The position numbers and the translations under genes are program-made. A stretch of 64,000 bases of DNA from Variovorax beijingensis (lineage in GTDB: Bacteria > Pseudomonadota > Gammaproteobacteria > Burkholderiales > Burkholderiaceae_C), in the NCBI RefSeq assembly GCF_007828835.1, contig NZ_VIVL01000001.1, forward strand, positions 1 to 64,000, written 5' to 3'. Every line of letters begins with the position of its first letter. Positions within the stretch are counted from its first letter, which is position 1. Positions 45,312 to 52,518 of the stretch are shown here, one piece after another. Below the pieces are notes generated by a model that made no database searches, was not told the DNA's origin, and saw nothing but the letters and a program-made list of their open reading frames with translations.

Positions 45312-46517
45312 TCAGTCGGCAGTGCGGGACTTCTTGACGTCGGCGGCGCTCGGCTGGAACTTGGCGCCGTCGAAGTAGGTGTAGTCGACCATCAAGCCCT
45401 TGCCGTTCTCGTTCTTCGTCTTGCCGACGAAGGCGCCCATGGTCGACTGATGGTCTTCGGCGCGGTAGCTGATCTTGCCGAACGGCGTGTCGACCTGCAG
45501 GCCCTTGAAGGCGGCGACGAGCTTCGGCGTCTCGGTGCTCCTGGCCTTGTCGATGCCGGCCGCCACCGACTTGATCATGCTGTAGCCCACCACCGAACCG
45601 AGGCGCGGGTAGTCCTTGTACTTGGCGTGGTAGGCGAGGAAGAAGGCCTTGTGCTCGGGCGTCTGGATGCCGTACCAGGGATAGCCGGTCACGATCCAGC
45701 CGTTGGGCGTTTCGTCCTTGAGCGGGTCGAGGTACTCGGGCTCGCCGGTCAAAACGCTCACCACCGTGCGATCCTTGAAGAGGCCGCGGGTGTTGCCTTC
45801 GCGCACGAACTTGGAAAGGTCGGCGCCGAACAGCACGTTGAAGACCGCATCGGGCTTGGCATCGGCCAGCGCCTGCACCACGGCACCCGCATCGACCTTG
45901 CCGAGCGGCGGCGCCTGTTCGGCGACGAACTCGACGTCGGGCTGCGCCGCCTTCAGCAGCGTCTTGAACGCGGCCACGGCCGACTGGCCGTACTCGTAGT
46001 TGGGGTAGACGACGGCCCAGCGCTTCTTCTTGAGCTTGGCCGCTTCGGGCACCAGCATCGCGGCCTGCATGTAGGTGCCGGGGCGCAAGCGGAAGGTGTA
46101 TTCGTTGCCGCCCTGCCAGGTCATCTTGTCGGTCAGCGGTTCGCCGGCCAGGAAGAAGATCTTCTTCTGCTTGGCGAAGTCGGCCACGGCCAGGCCGGTG
46201 TTCGACAGGAAGGTGCCGGTGAGCACGTCGATCTTCTCGCGCGCCACCAGCTCCTCGGCCACGCGCACCGCATCGCCGGGGTTGGCGTTGTCGTCGCGCG
46301 TGATGAGCTCCACCTTGCGGCCGTTGACGCCGCCCTTGGCGTTGATCTCTTCCACGGCCAGCTCCATGCCCTTCTTGTAGGGCTCGAGGAAGGCGGGCTG
46401 GGCCTTGTAGCTGTTGACCTCCCCGATCTTGATCACGCCCTGGGCATGGGCAGGAACGAGGGCGGTGGCCAGCGTGGCAACGGCCGCGGCGCTGAAGACG
46501 TGACGCAATGGGTTCAT
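45312..46517 (-). CDS. ABC transporter substrate-binding protein, LivK type, Sec signal
   Basis: This 401-residue protein begins MNPLRHVFSAAAVATLATALVPAHAQG, a Sec signal cleaved after AHA. The mature protein is a type I binding protein (VIKIGEVNSYKAQPAFLEPYKKGMELAVEEINAKGGVNGRKVELITRDDNANPGDAVRVAEELVAREKIDVLTGTFLSNTGLAVADFA). The ATG at 46517 with AAGGAG seven bases upstream is clear. It lies directly upstream of the permease gene, so it is probably the main ligand-binding subunit of this importer, with the second binding protein near nicA as an alternative. Confidence 0.9.
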   Translation of the reverse strand: MNPLRHVFSAAAVATLATALVPAHAQGVIKIGEVNSYKAQPAFLEPYKKGMELAVEEINAKGGVNGRKVELITRDDNANPGDAVRVAEELVAREKIDVLTGTFLSNTGLAVADFAKQKKIFFLAGEPLTDKMTWQGGNEYTFRLRPGTYMQAAMLVPEAAKLKKKRWAVVYPNYEYGQSAVAAFKTLLKAAQPDVEFVAEQAPPLGKVDAGAVVQALADAKPDAVFNVLFGADLSKFVREGNTRGLFKDRTVVSVLTGEPEYLDPLKDETPNGWIVTGYPWYGIQTPEHKAFFLAYHAKYKDYPRLGSVVGYSMIKSVAAGIDKARSTETPKLVAAFKGLQVDTPFGKISYRAEDHQSTMGAFVGKTKNENGKGLMVDYTYFDGAKFQPSAADVKKSRTAD

Positions 46518-46654
46518 GAGGAAACTCCTTGAAGGGACGAGAAACGAGGTCTTTGCGGGAAACACCGCGGAACCGGCTTTGCCGGACCGCTGGTGTTGCC
46601 CGGGCGAGGGGGAAGGCGCGCGCGACACGAAGTGCGCGAAGACTGGGGGTGTAC

Positions 46655-47239
46655 TCATCTCAGCCCGTCTTCACCCTTGATTTCGCTGGCCTGCAGCCCG
46701 CCGATGCGCGGCAGCGGACGGCCGCTGTCGGTGACGGCCACGGCCACCACGATCTCGTTGGCGCGCGGCGCGTCGGACACGCGGGCCTCGACGGCGTCGA
46801 AGTGGCTGCGCACGAAGGCCGCATCCTTGTGGCCGAGCGGCACGTCGATGGCTGTGCCCAGCGTGCCGCGCTTCTTGGCCGAGGGCACGAGCGCGGCGCC
46901 CTTTTCAACCGCCGCGCGCAGCGGCGCGCCGAGCTTGGGATGCAGGATGGCGGCGGCATGCTCGAGCTCGCCGTTCTCGCCGACGATCGCGGCCTTGCCG
47001 TAGCTCTGCGCCTGGCCCGGCTCGATGCCGAGCGCCTTCACGGCCTTCTGGCCGAGCAGCGCGCCCAGCTCTTCGCCGATGGCGATCAGCTCGTCGAGGT
47101 TCTCGCTGAAGCGGCCCGCGTAGGGGTTCTCGATCACCGCGATGGCGACGGCGCGGCGCGTGGGCGGCGCGATTTCCTTGCCCATTTCCTTGCGGGTTTC
47201 GTCGACCTGGATGACGAGCTTGCGGATGTTGGCGGTCAT
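46655..47239 (-). CDS. AA_synth family protein (PF06684/DUF1185), paralogue 1
   Basis: This 194-residue protein begins MTANIRKLVIQVDETRKEMGKEIAPPTRRAVAIAVIENPYAGRFSENLDELIAIGEELGALL. It shares with the next gene the blocks NPxAGR, SYGKAAIVGENGELEHAAA, LGTAIDVPLGHKDAAFVRSHFDAVEARVSDAPRANEIV and a closing GGLxAxxIKxxDGLR. The pfam name 'amino acid synthesis' carries no proven function. The tight pairing with a close paralogue and with hydroxynicotinate-reductase and UPF0280 genes suggests a heteromer acting in the same pathway. The intervening gap is only 37 bases. Confidence 0.8.
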   Translation of the reverse strand: MTANIRKLVIQVDETRKEMGKEIAPPTRRAVAIAVIENPYAGRFSENLDELIAIGEELGALLGQKAVKALGIEPGQAQSYGKAAIVGENGELEHAAAILHPKLGAPLRAAVEKGAALVPSAKKRGTLGTAIDVPLGHKDAAFVRSHFDAVEARVSDAPRANEIVVAVAVTDSGRPLPRIGGLQASEIKGEDGLR

Positions 47240-47276
47240 GTCTTGTGTTCCTTCTTCGTGTCTCTGGTTCATCAGG

Positions 47277-47918
47277 TCAGCGCAAGCCGTCCCATTTGCT
47301 GATGTCTTTCGCGAGCAGGCCGCCCACGCGCGCATGCACGCGGTAGCCGGTGCTCATTGCAAGGATGAAGACGATCTCGTCGGCCGCCGGTGCACCGGGC
47401 ACGCGCACCTCGATGGCGTCGAACTGGCCGCGCACGTAGCTGGCATTGATGTTGGTGAGCGGCACGTCGAGCGCGGCGCCGGGCGGGCCGACCTTCTTGG
47501 TCGAGGGCACGATGGACAGCGCATTGCCTGGCTGGCCGGTTTTCTCTTCCGCCTTGCCCGCGGTGTAGGCCGCGCGGTCGCCCTTCCAGCCGAGCAGCTC
47601 GCGCATCGCATAGCCGCCGGGCACATGCCAGAGCGCGCCGTGCTCGAGCTCGCCGGCGGCGCCGACGATGGCGCCCTTGCCATAGGTGGCGATCTGTTCG
47701 AGCGGCACGTCCATGGCGGCATGCAGCTTGTGCGCCATGTCGACACCCACCGGGTCCAGCAGCGCCATCATCGGCAGGATGTCGGGCTCGTAGCGGCCCG
47801 CAAAGGGATTGGTCAGCACCGCGCCGATGGCACCGCGCACCAGCGGCGTTGCGGCGCGCGGTCCGAACTCGTGGTGAATGTGCTCGACATGGGTGAAGAC
47901 GCGGCGTATATCGATCAT
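47277..47918 (-). CDS. AA_synth family protein (PF06684/DUF1185), paralogue 2
   Basis: This 213-residue protein begins MIDIRRVFTHVEHIHHEFGPRAATPLVRGAIGAVLTNPFAGRYEPDILPMMALLDPVG. It aligns along its whole length with paralogue 1 (TYGKGAIVGAAGELEHGALWHVPGG; ALDVPLTNINASYVRGQFDAIEVRVPGAPAADEIVFILAMSTG; WDGLR end). An insertion of about 15 residues occurs around LLGWKGDRAAYTAGKAEEKTG. No signal peptide or membrane helix is seen, so both should be cytoplasmic. Function unknown. Confidence 0.8.
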   Translation of the reverse strand: MIDIRRVFTHVEHIHHEFGPRAATPLVRGAIGAVLTNPFAGRYEPDILPMMALLDPVGVDMAHKLHAAMDVPLEQIATYGKGAIVGAAGELEHGALWHVPGGYAMRELLGWKGDRAAYTAGKAEEKTGQPGNALSIVPSTKKVGPPGAALDVPLTNINASYVRGQFDAIEVRVPGAPAADEIVFILAMSTGYRVHARVGGLLAKDISKWDGLR

Positions 47919-47939
47919 GGAAAGGAACCTTGCTTTTCG

Positions 47940-48848
47940 TTAAGCAAATACTGAACCAACTGCATCGGACGGTGCACTGGGCAGCGACTTCGAGCATAAG
48001 GGTTCGACAAGTCGCCACTGCCCCTGGCAAACGAGCAGAGCGGCCCAGACGAGCCCCCCTTTTTGCAGCACCTTCGCGCACACGGCGCCGGTGTCGAGCG
48101 CGCTTTTCACTTGCGAGGGCGCCAGTGGCGGCACATCGACCGTGACCAGGGTGTCGCCCAGGTCGCTATCGTCCTTGCATTCGCTGGCGGGGCGCCGTCC
48201 GATGGCCGCATCGTCCACGTCGACGGCATTGGCAATCACGGTGGCGGCGGCATCGGCCTGCGCTGCGGTGGCGGCCAGGACCGTCACGCTGTCGGCAATG
48301 CCCAGCGAGAAGCTGCGCCCGCGCCAGCCGCTGGTGGCCACGCCGCGCACCGGCTGCTCGGCGCTGATCTCGAACTGGCCGTCGGTGGTGAGAAAGCCGG
48401 TATCGCGCTCGCGCCAGTCGAAGCGCGCGAGATCGGCATAGACTCCCACGCGCGCCGAATGGCCCGGCGCCAAGTGCAGCGCAATGTCGCCGCCGTTGTT
48501 GATCCAGGCGCGCTCGATGCCGGGGCGGTCATAGAACGCGATCAGCTCCTGCGCCGCCGAGCCGGCCACCGCCGCCATCGGCGTGATGAACATCGGCGAG
48601 AACGCCGCGCAGGCATCCCACATGCGCGCACCGACCACGCCGCGCGGGCGCACGCCGCCGGCCACGGGCGCGCGCAGCAGCGGCAGCTCGCGCACCAGTT
48701 CGTCCAGCACATGGCCGAAGCGCGCCCAGGCCGCGTCGTGCGCGGCTGCGACGGCGTAGGGGTCGCCATGCGCCTCGGCCACGATGTCGATCGGGCCGTG
48801 GTTGAAGTGCCAGCGGTTCGCGTCGAGCGCGGTACGTTGGGCGGTCAT
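47940..48848 (-). CDS. UPF0280 family protein (ApbE-like fold)
   Basis: This 302-residue protein shows the UPF0280 pattern: MTAQRTALDANRWHFNHGPIDIVAEAHGD, RMWDACAAFSPMFITPMAAVAGSAAQELIAFY, RAWINNGGDIALHL, and GVATSGWRGRSFSLGIADSVTVLAATAAQADAAATVIANAVDVDD. These blocks recall the ApbE FAD:protein FMN transferases (structural kinship of the families is known, common chemistry is not). The ATG at 48848 has no strong ribosome site. It follows the hydroxynicotinate-reductase gene, whose Eubacterium homologue has covalently bound flavin, so a role in flavin attachment is an attractive guess. Confidence 0.78.
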   Translation of the reverse strand: MTAQRTALDANRWHFNHGPIDIVAEAHGDPYAVAAAHDAAWARFGHVLDELVRELPLLRAPVAGGVRPRGVVGARMWDACAAFSPMFITPMAAVAGSAAQELIAFYDRPGIERAWINNGGDIALHLAPGHSARVGVYADLARFDWRERDTGFLTTDGQFEISAEQPVRGVATSGWRGRSFSLGIADSVTVLAATAAQADAAATVIANAVDVDDAAIGRRPASECKDDSDLGDTLVTVDVPPLAPSQVKSALDTGAVCAKVLQKGGLVWAALLVCQGQWRLVEPLCSKSLPSAPSDAVGSVFA

Positions 48849-48880
48849 GGCAGCAAGAGCGCGGGGACGGCGCCTTGTTT

Positions 48881-48985
48881 CTCCCTCCCCTTCCGGGGGA
48901 GGGTCGGGGTGGGGGCACGCGGTGCAATCGTCGGGCGCTCTGCCCGCCCCCATCCCGGCCTTCCCCCGGTGGGGGAAGGGGCAAC
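48881..48985. repeat. Bipartite G-rich palindromic repeat, copy B, between hnr and the UPF0280 gene
   Basis: Unit B1 (48881-48917) matches A1 of the nicB copy at 33 of 37 positions. Two of the differences are paired changes that keep the stem (CCCTCCCC / GGGGAGGG against CCTTCCCC / GGGGAAGG). Unit B2 (48942-48985) is in opposite orientation, as in copy A. The spacer is different in sequence. Stem-preserving changes suggest that the hairpin itself is selected. Confidence 0.7.
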
Positions 48986-49015
48986 AGCCACGGCACACGA
49001 AAAGATGGCCATCGC

Positions 49016-50632
49016 TCAACCCAGCATGGGTGGGTGGCCAAGCGGCCACGGATTGGCATCGTCCATCACGACCCACTGCCGCGCCAGCGGTGCGCCGTCT
49101 TCCTGCCACGCGCCGCGCGAAAGCGCCTGCTCGAGCGAGAAGATGTGTTCCATGTGGCCGCCGAGCGCCTGGTAGTCGTCACGCCGCATGCTGAACTCGA
49201 TGGGCGCCACGATGGCCGGCGTGGGCACGGTGCCAAAGCTATTGTCGGGCATGCGCATGACGTCCGCCATCACGGTGATGCCGCCGCCGGGCCACACATA
49301 GGCCGGCGCGCCGCCGCAGGTGACGTTGACCAGCGCGCGCTTGATGGCCCGCGTGAGCAGCACCGGGTTTTCGGTGACGCCGGCGCGCAAGGACCCGCCC
49401 GCACCACCGAGGAACAGCACGGTGCACAGCGAAGGTTCGCAGTTCTCGCCGATTCGCTCGACGATGCGGCGCACCTCGGGCGGCATTAGCTGCTCGACAG
49501 GCTTCAGCGCCTCGTCGAGCACGTACCACTGCGCATGCTCGCCGGTGGTCGATGTCATCAACAGGCGCAGGCCCGGCCGCGCCACGCCCTCTTCCCAGCC
49601 CTCGATGATCGATAGCGGATCGGCGATGTCGGTGCCGCCCCAGCCGTTGCCCGGATTCGCCACCTGGAAGTAGCGCCCCGGCGTGGACTTGCGCCCCAGC
49701 ATCTGGATGCCCGAAGGCGCCATGTCGAGACAGCGCCCCGCCTGGTGCTCTGTGAGCACGCCGGTGATGTGGTCGTCGACCACCACCACCTCGTCGGCCA
49801 CGCCCGCGAACTGGCGCGCGAAGATGCCCACGGCCGCCGAGCCGCAGCCCACGCGCATGCGCTGCTCCTCCACGCCGTTGACGATGGGTGCTTTTCCGGC
49901 CTGGATGACGAGCGTGGAACCGCCGTCGATGGTGCATTCGACGGCCTTCTTGTTGCCCAGCAGCTGCATCAGCTCGGCCGTCATGCGGCCTTCCTTCTTG
50001 CTGCCGCCGGTGAGATGGTGCACGCCGCCCAGCGACAGCATCTGCGAGCCGTACTCGGCCGTTGTCACGTGGCCGACCACCTCGCCCTTGTAGCGCACGT
50101 TGGCCTGCTCGGAGCCGAGGAAGCGGTCGGTGTCGATCTTCACCTTGAAGCTGCAGTAGCTGAAGATGCCTTCGGTGACGACGGTGACCATGTCGACGCC
50201 CTGGGCTTTGGAGGCCACGATGAAGGGAGCGGGCTTGTAGTCGGGATAGGTGGTGGACGAGCCCACGCCGGTCACGAAGACTTCGTCGGCGTGCAGCAGG
50301 TCGCCGTTCCAGTCGGGCGCACCGCCCTCGGGTTTCTCTGCAGCCGGGCGGTCGAAGGGCACCAGCACCGGGGCCTCGCTCGCGATCTCGCGGCGCAGCA
50401 GCAGCACCGGGTCGACGCGCACCAGCACGCCCTGCCTGTTCGCATAGCGGTCGCAGGCGCCGGTGCGGCCGTCGGAGATCTGGCACAGCACCGGGCAGGC
50501 GTTGCATTCGACCTTGGCGCTGCTCATCTTCTCGTTGCGCAGGGGCGCCTTGCCGAAGGCGCCGCTGCCGGCTTCGGCCACCACCGGCATGTCCATGCCG
50601 GGAAGGCCATCTGTCTTGGTGTGTTCTGTCAT
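49016..50632 (-). CDS. hnr: 6-hydroxynicotinate reductase homologue
   Basis: This protein of about 538 residues has an N-terminal cysteine motif C43-x2-C46-x3-C50-x9-C60 (VECNACPVLCQISDGRTGACDRY), able to hold a [4Fe-4S] cluster. A large domain follows with MLSLGGVHHLTGGSKKEGRMTAELMQLLG, RMRVGCGSAAVGIFARQF and NPGNGWGGTDIADPL. It resembles the Hnr family of Eubacterium barkeri, which reduces 6-hydroxynicotinate to 1,4,5,6-tetrahydro-6-oxonicotinate with ferredoxin and carries Fe-S clusters and covalent flavin. The ATG at 50632 is chosen over a GTG 12 codons earlier. It is the first gene of the leftward operon. The substrate is supported by enamidase, NicAB and nicotinamidase genes close by. 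Confidence 0.82.
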   Translation of the reverse strand: MTEHTKTDGLPGMDMPVVAEAGSGAFGKAPLRNEKMSSAKVECNACPVLCQISDGRTGACDRYANRQGVLVRVDPVLLLRREIASEAPVLVPFDRPAAEKPEGGAPDWNGDLLHADEVFVTGVGSSTTYPDYKPAPFIVASKAQGVDMVTVVTEGIFSYCSFKVKIDTDRFLGSEQANVRYKGEVVGHVTTAEYGSQMLSLGGVHHLTGGSKKEGRMTAELMQLLGNKKAVECTIDGGSTLVIQAGKAPIVNGVEEQRMRVGCGSAAVGIFARQFAGVADEVVVVDDHITGVLTEHQAGRCLDMAPSGIQMLGRKSTPGRYFQVANPGNGWGGTDIADPLSIIEGWEEGVARPGLRLLMTSTTGEHAQWYVLDEALKPVEQLMPPEVRRIVERIGENCEPSLCTVLFLGGAGGSLRAGVTENPVLLTRAIKRALVNVTCGGAPAYVWPGGGITVMADVMRMPDNSFGTVPTPAIVAPIEFSMRRDDYQALGGHMEHIFSLEQALSRGAWQEDGAPLARQWVVMDDANPWPLGHPPMLG

Positions 50633-50737
50633 CGGGGCGATCTCGTGGGCGTGATGCGGGTCGGGCACGGGGAAACTCGGTCAGCGGAGGGTTGCAACAA
50701 ACGTGCCGCCTGCCCGCTTGTGCGCCGCCTTCCATTT

Positions 50738-50755
50738 GTGTAGCATTCCCTACAC
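50738..50755. promoter_or_regulatory. Candidate operator 1, GTGTAG-N6-CTACAC
   Basis: A perfect inverted repeat GTGTAG / CTACAC with a six-base centre. The TGTAG half-site recurs in operator 2. It lies in the divergent region of the nicotinate cluster, about 105 bases upstream of the hnr start. The TetR-type regulator encoded at 51748 is the likely binder. Confidence 0.5.
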
Positions 50756-50771
50756 TTTCATGTTGCGTTCA

Positions 50772-50792
50772 CTACATTCGAGGTCAATGTAG
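50772..50792. promoter_or_regulatory. Candidate operator 2, CTACATT-N7-AATGTAG
   Basis: A perfect seven-base inverted repeat CTACATT / AATGTAG around a seven-base centre. It is centred about 35 bases from operator 1 and uses the same TGTAG core in the opposite relative orientation. It overlaps a possible -35 element for hnr and the spacer of a possible fpr promoter, so binding here could repress both directions. Confidence 0.5.
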
Positions 50793-50956
50793 CAAACAGG
50801 CCCGATGCTTGCAATGGTGTTTTCTCGCGGTGTTCATCGGGGTTTTTCCGACCAACGACAATGGAGGGTTCGCAGCCGGCCGGCGGCTGCACGCCCCACA
50901 AGCGTGCGTTCCGGCTCAGCCACCTTCCACTGTTCCAACCAACTCTTGAGTTCCGT

Positions 50957-51730
50957 ATGAGTGCTTTCAGCGAAGAACGCGTCCTGAGCGTCCACCACTG
51001 GACCGACCGCCTGTTCACCTTCACCACCACGCGCGACCCGGCGCTGCGCTTCTCCAACGGCCATTTCACGATGATCGGCCTGAAGGTCAACAACAAGCCG
51101 CTGCTGCGCGCCTACAGCATCGTGAGCCCGAACTACGAGGAGCATCTCGAGTTCCTGAGCATCAAGGTGGAAGAAGGCCCGCTCACCTCCAAGCTGCAGC
51201 ACATCCAGGTCGGCGACACCATCATCGTGGGCCGCAAGCCCACCGGCACGCTGCTGATCGACTACACGCTGCCCGGCAAGCGCCTGTACCTGTTCGGCAC
51301 GGGCACCGGCCTCGCACCGTTCATGAGCATCATCCGCGACCCGGACACCTACGAGAAGTTCGAGCAGGTCATCCTGGTGCATGGCGTGCGCCAGGTCGAC
51401 GAGCTGGCCTACCACGACCTCGTGACCGACCACCTGCCCAAGCACGAGTTCCTCGGCGAGATGGTCGAGAAGCAGCTGCTCTACTACCCGACGGTCACGC
51501 GCGAGGAATTCCGCAACCAGGGCCGCATCACCGACCTGATCGAGACCAACAAGCTCACCGACGACCTCGGCCTGCCCCCGCTCAACCCGGTGGAAGACCG
51601 CGTGATGCTGTGCGGCAGCCCGGGCCTGCTGGTGGACCTGAAGCACATCCTGGAGAAGCGCGGCTTCAAGGAAGGCAACACCTCGACGCCCGGCGACTTC
51701 GTGGTCGAACGCGCCTTCGCCGAAAAGTAG
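50957..51730 (+). CDS. fpr: Ferredoxin-NADP+ reductase
   Basis: This 257-residue flavoprotein shows the FAD motif RAYSIVSP, the NADP-binding GTGTGLAPFMSIIRDP, ILVHGVRQVDELAY and MLCGSPGLLVDLKHILEKRGF, and ends in the bacterial Fpr tail VERAFAEK. It should move electrons between NADPH and ferredoxin or flavodoxin. The ATG at 50957 gives the normal N-terminus (MSAFSEERVLSVHHWTDRLFTF). It is divergent from hnr and shares the palindrome-bearing control region. A task of supplying low-potential electrons to the reductase is therefore likely, though a housekeeping role is also possible. No ferredoxin gene is seen in the window. Confidence 0.9.
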   Translation: MSAFSEERVLSVHHWTDRLFTFTTTRDPALRFSNGHFTMIGLKVNNKPLLRAYSIVSPNYEEHLEFLSIKVEEGPLTSKLQHIQVGDTIIVGRKPTGTLLIDYTLPGKRLYLFGTGTGLAPFMSIIRDPDTYEKFEQVILVHGVRQVDELAYHDLVTDHLPKHEFLGEMVEKQLLYYPTVTREEFRNQGRITDLIETNKLTDDLGLPPLNPVEDRVMLCGSPGLLVDLKHILEKRGFKEGNTSTPGDFVVERAFAEK

Positions 51731-51747
51731 GCCGAGCCGCGCGCACG

Positions 51748-52518
51748 ATGGTCGACAGCCGCACCGCCGCCAAGCCCCAGCGCCGCACCGGCGTGCGCGA
51801 GGCCGCGGCACAGGCCACGCGCGACAGCATCCTGAAGTCGGCGACCAAGGTGTTCGCCAAATACGGCTACGACGGCGGCAGCGTGGAGAAGATCTCCAAG
51901 GCCGCCAAGTCGTACGACCGGATGATCTACTACTACTTCGGCAGCAAGGAAGGCCTCTTCATCGCGGTGCTCGAAGGCATCTACAAGCGCATGGACGACG
52001 CCGAAGCCGCCATCGCGCTCGATGCCTCGCGGCCGGTGGAGGCGCTCACCGAGGTCATCCGCTTCGTGCTCGGCTACTACCGCAAGAACCCCGAGTTCGT
52101 GACGCTGCTGAACACCGAGAACCTGCACAAGGGCCGGCACATCTCGAAGTCGCTCAGGGCGCGCGAATACTCGTCACGGGCGGTGGCGATCATTGCCGAG
52201 ATCCTGGCGAGCGGCGCGGCGCAGGGCCTGTTCCGCCGCGACCTGAACGCGCGCGACATCTATCTGCTGATCGCGTCCACCGGCTACTTCTACACCTCGA
52301 ACCGGCACACGCTCACGGCCTTCCTGGGCGAGCCGCTGGAGTCGCCCGAGGCGATCACGCACTGGGAAGACTTCGTGATCGAGACCGTGCTGCGCACCGT
52401 GCGCGCGGACGACATCCAGGAACAAGAGAACAACTCCCCACCCCACGACGAGGACACCACGAAATGGCAGAAATCGCAGCCGGCGCAAAGTCGGGCAAGG
52501 TCGTCATCAAGAACATAG
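51748..52518 (+). CDS. TetR family transcriptional regulator
   Basis: This protein of about 256 residues has a TetR DNA-binding domain at about residues 22-70 (ATRDSILKSATKVFAKYGYDGGSVEKISKAAKSYDRMIYYYFGSKEGLFIAVLE). The C-terminal ligand domain includes VIRFVLGYYRKNPEFVTLLNTENLHKGRHI. No strong ribosome site precedes the ATG, so coupling to fpr, which ends 17 bases earlier, is likely. The last 18 codons overlap the enamidase gene in another frame, and this tail (QSRARSSSRT) is poor in ordinary structure, so the end may be affected by a frameshift or may simply overlap. It probably controls the cluster through the TGTAG palindromes. Confidence 0.85.
   Translation: MVDSRTAAKPQRRTGVREAAAQATRDSILKSATKVFAKYGYDGGSVEKISKAAKSYDRMIYYYFGSKEGLFIAVLEGIYKRMDDAEAAIALDASRPVEALTEVIRFVLGYYRKNPEFVTLLNTENLHKGRHISKSLRAREYSSRAVAIIAEILASGAAQGLFRRDLNARDIYLLIASTGYFYTSNRHTLTAFLGEPLESPEAITHWEDFVIETVLRTVRADDIQEQENNSPPHDEDTTKWQKSQPAQSRARSSSRT

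Larger units (their letters stand above)
50633..50956. promoter_or_regulatory. 324-base divergent control region between hnr and fpr
   Basis: No gene is seen here. It holds two perfect palindromes built from TGTAG half-sites (separate entries). A TTGACC element (50782-50787, minus strand) inside the right palindrome could be the -35 of the hnr promoter, with the left palindrome then near the start of transcription. A TTGCGT on the plus strand (50763-50768), 17 bases before AATGTA, could serve fpr. Both promoter calls are weak; the shared palindromes are clear. Confidence 0.55.
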
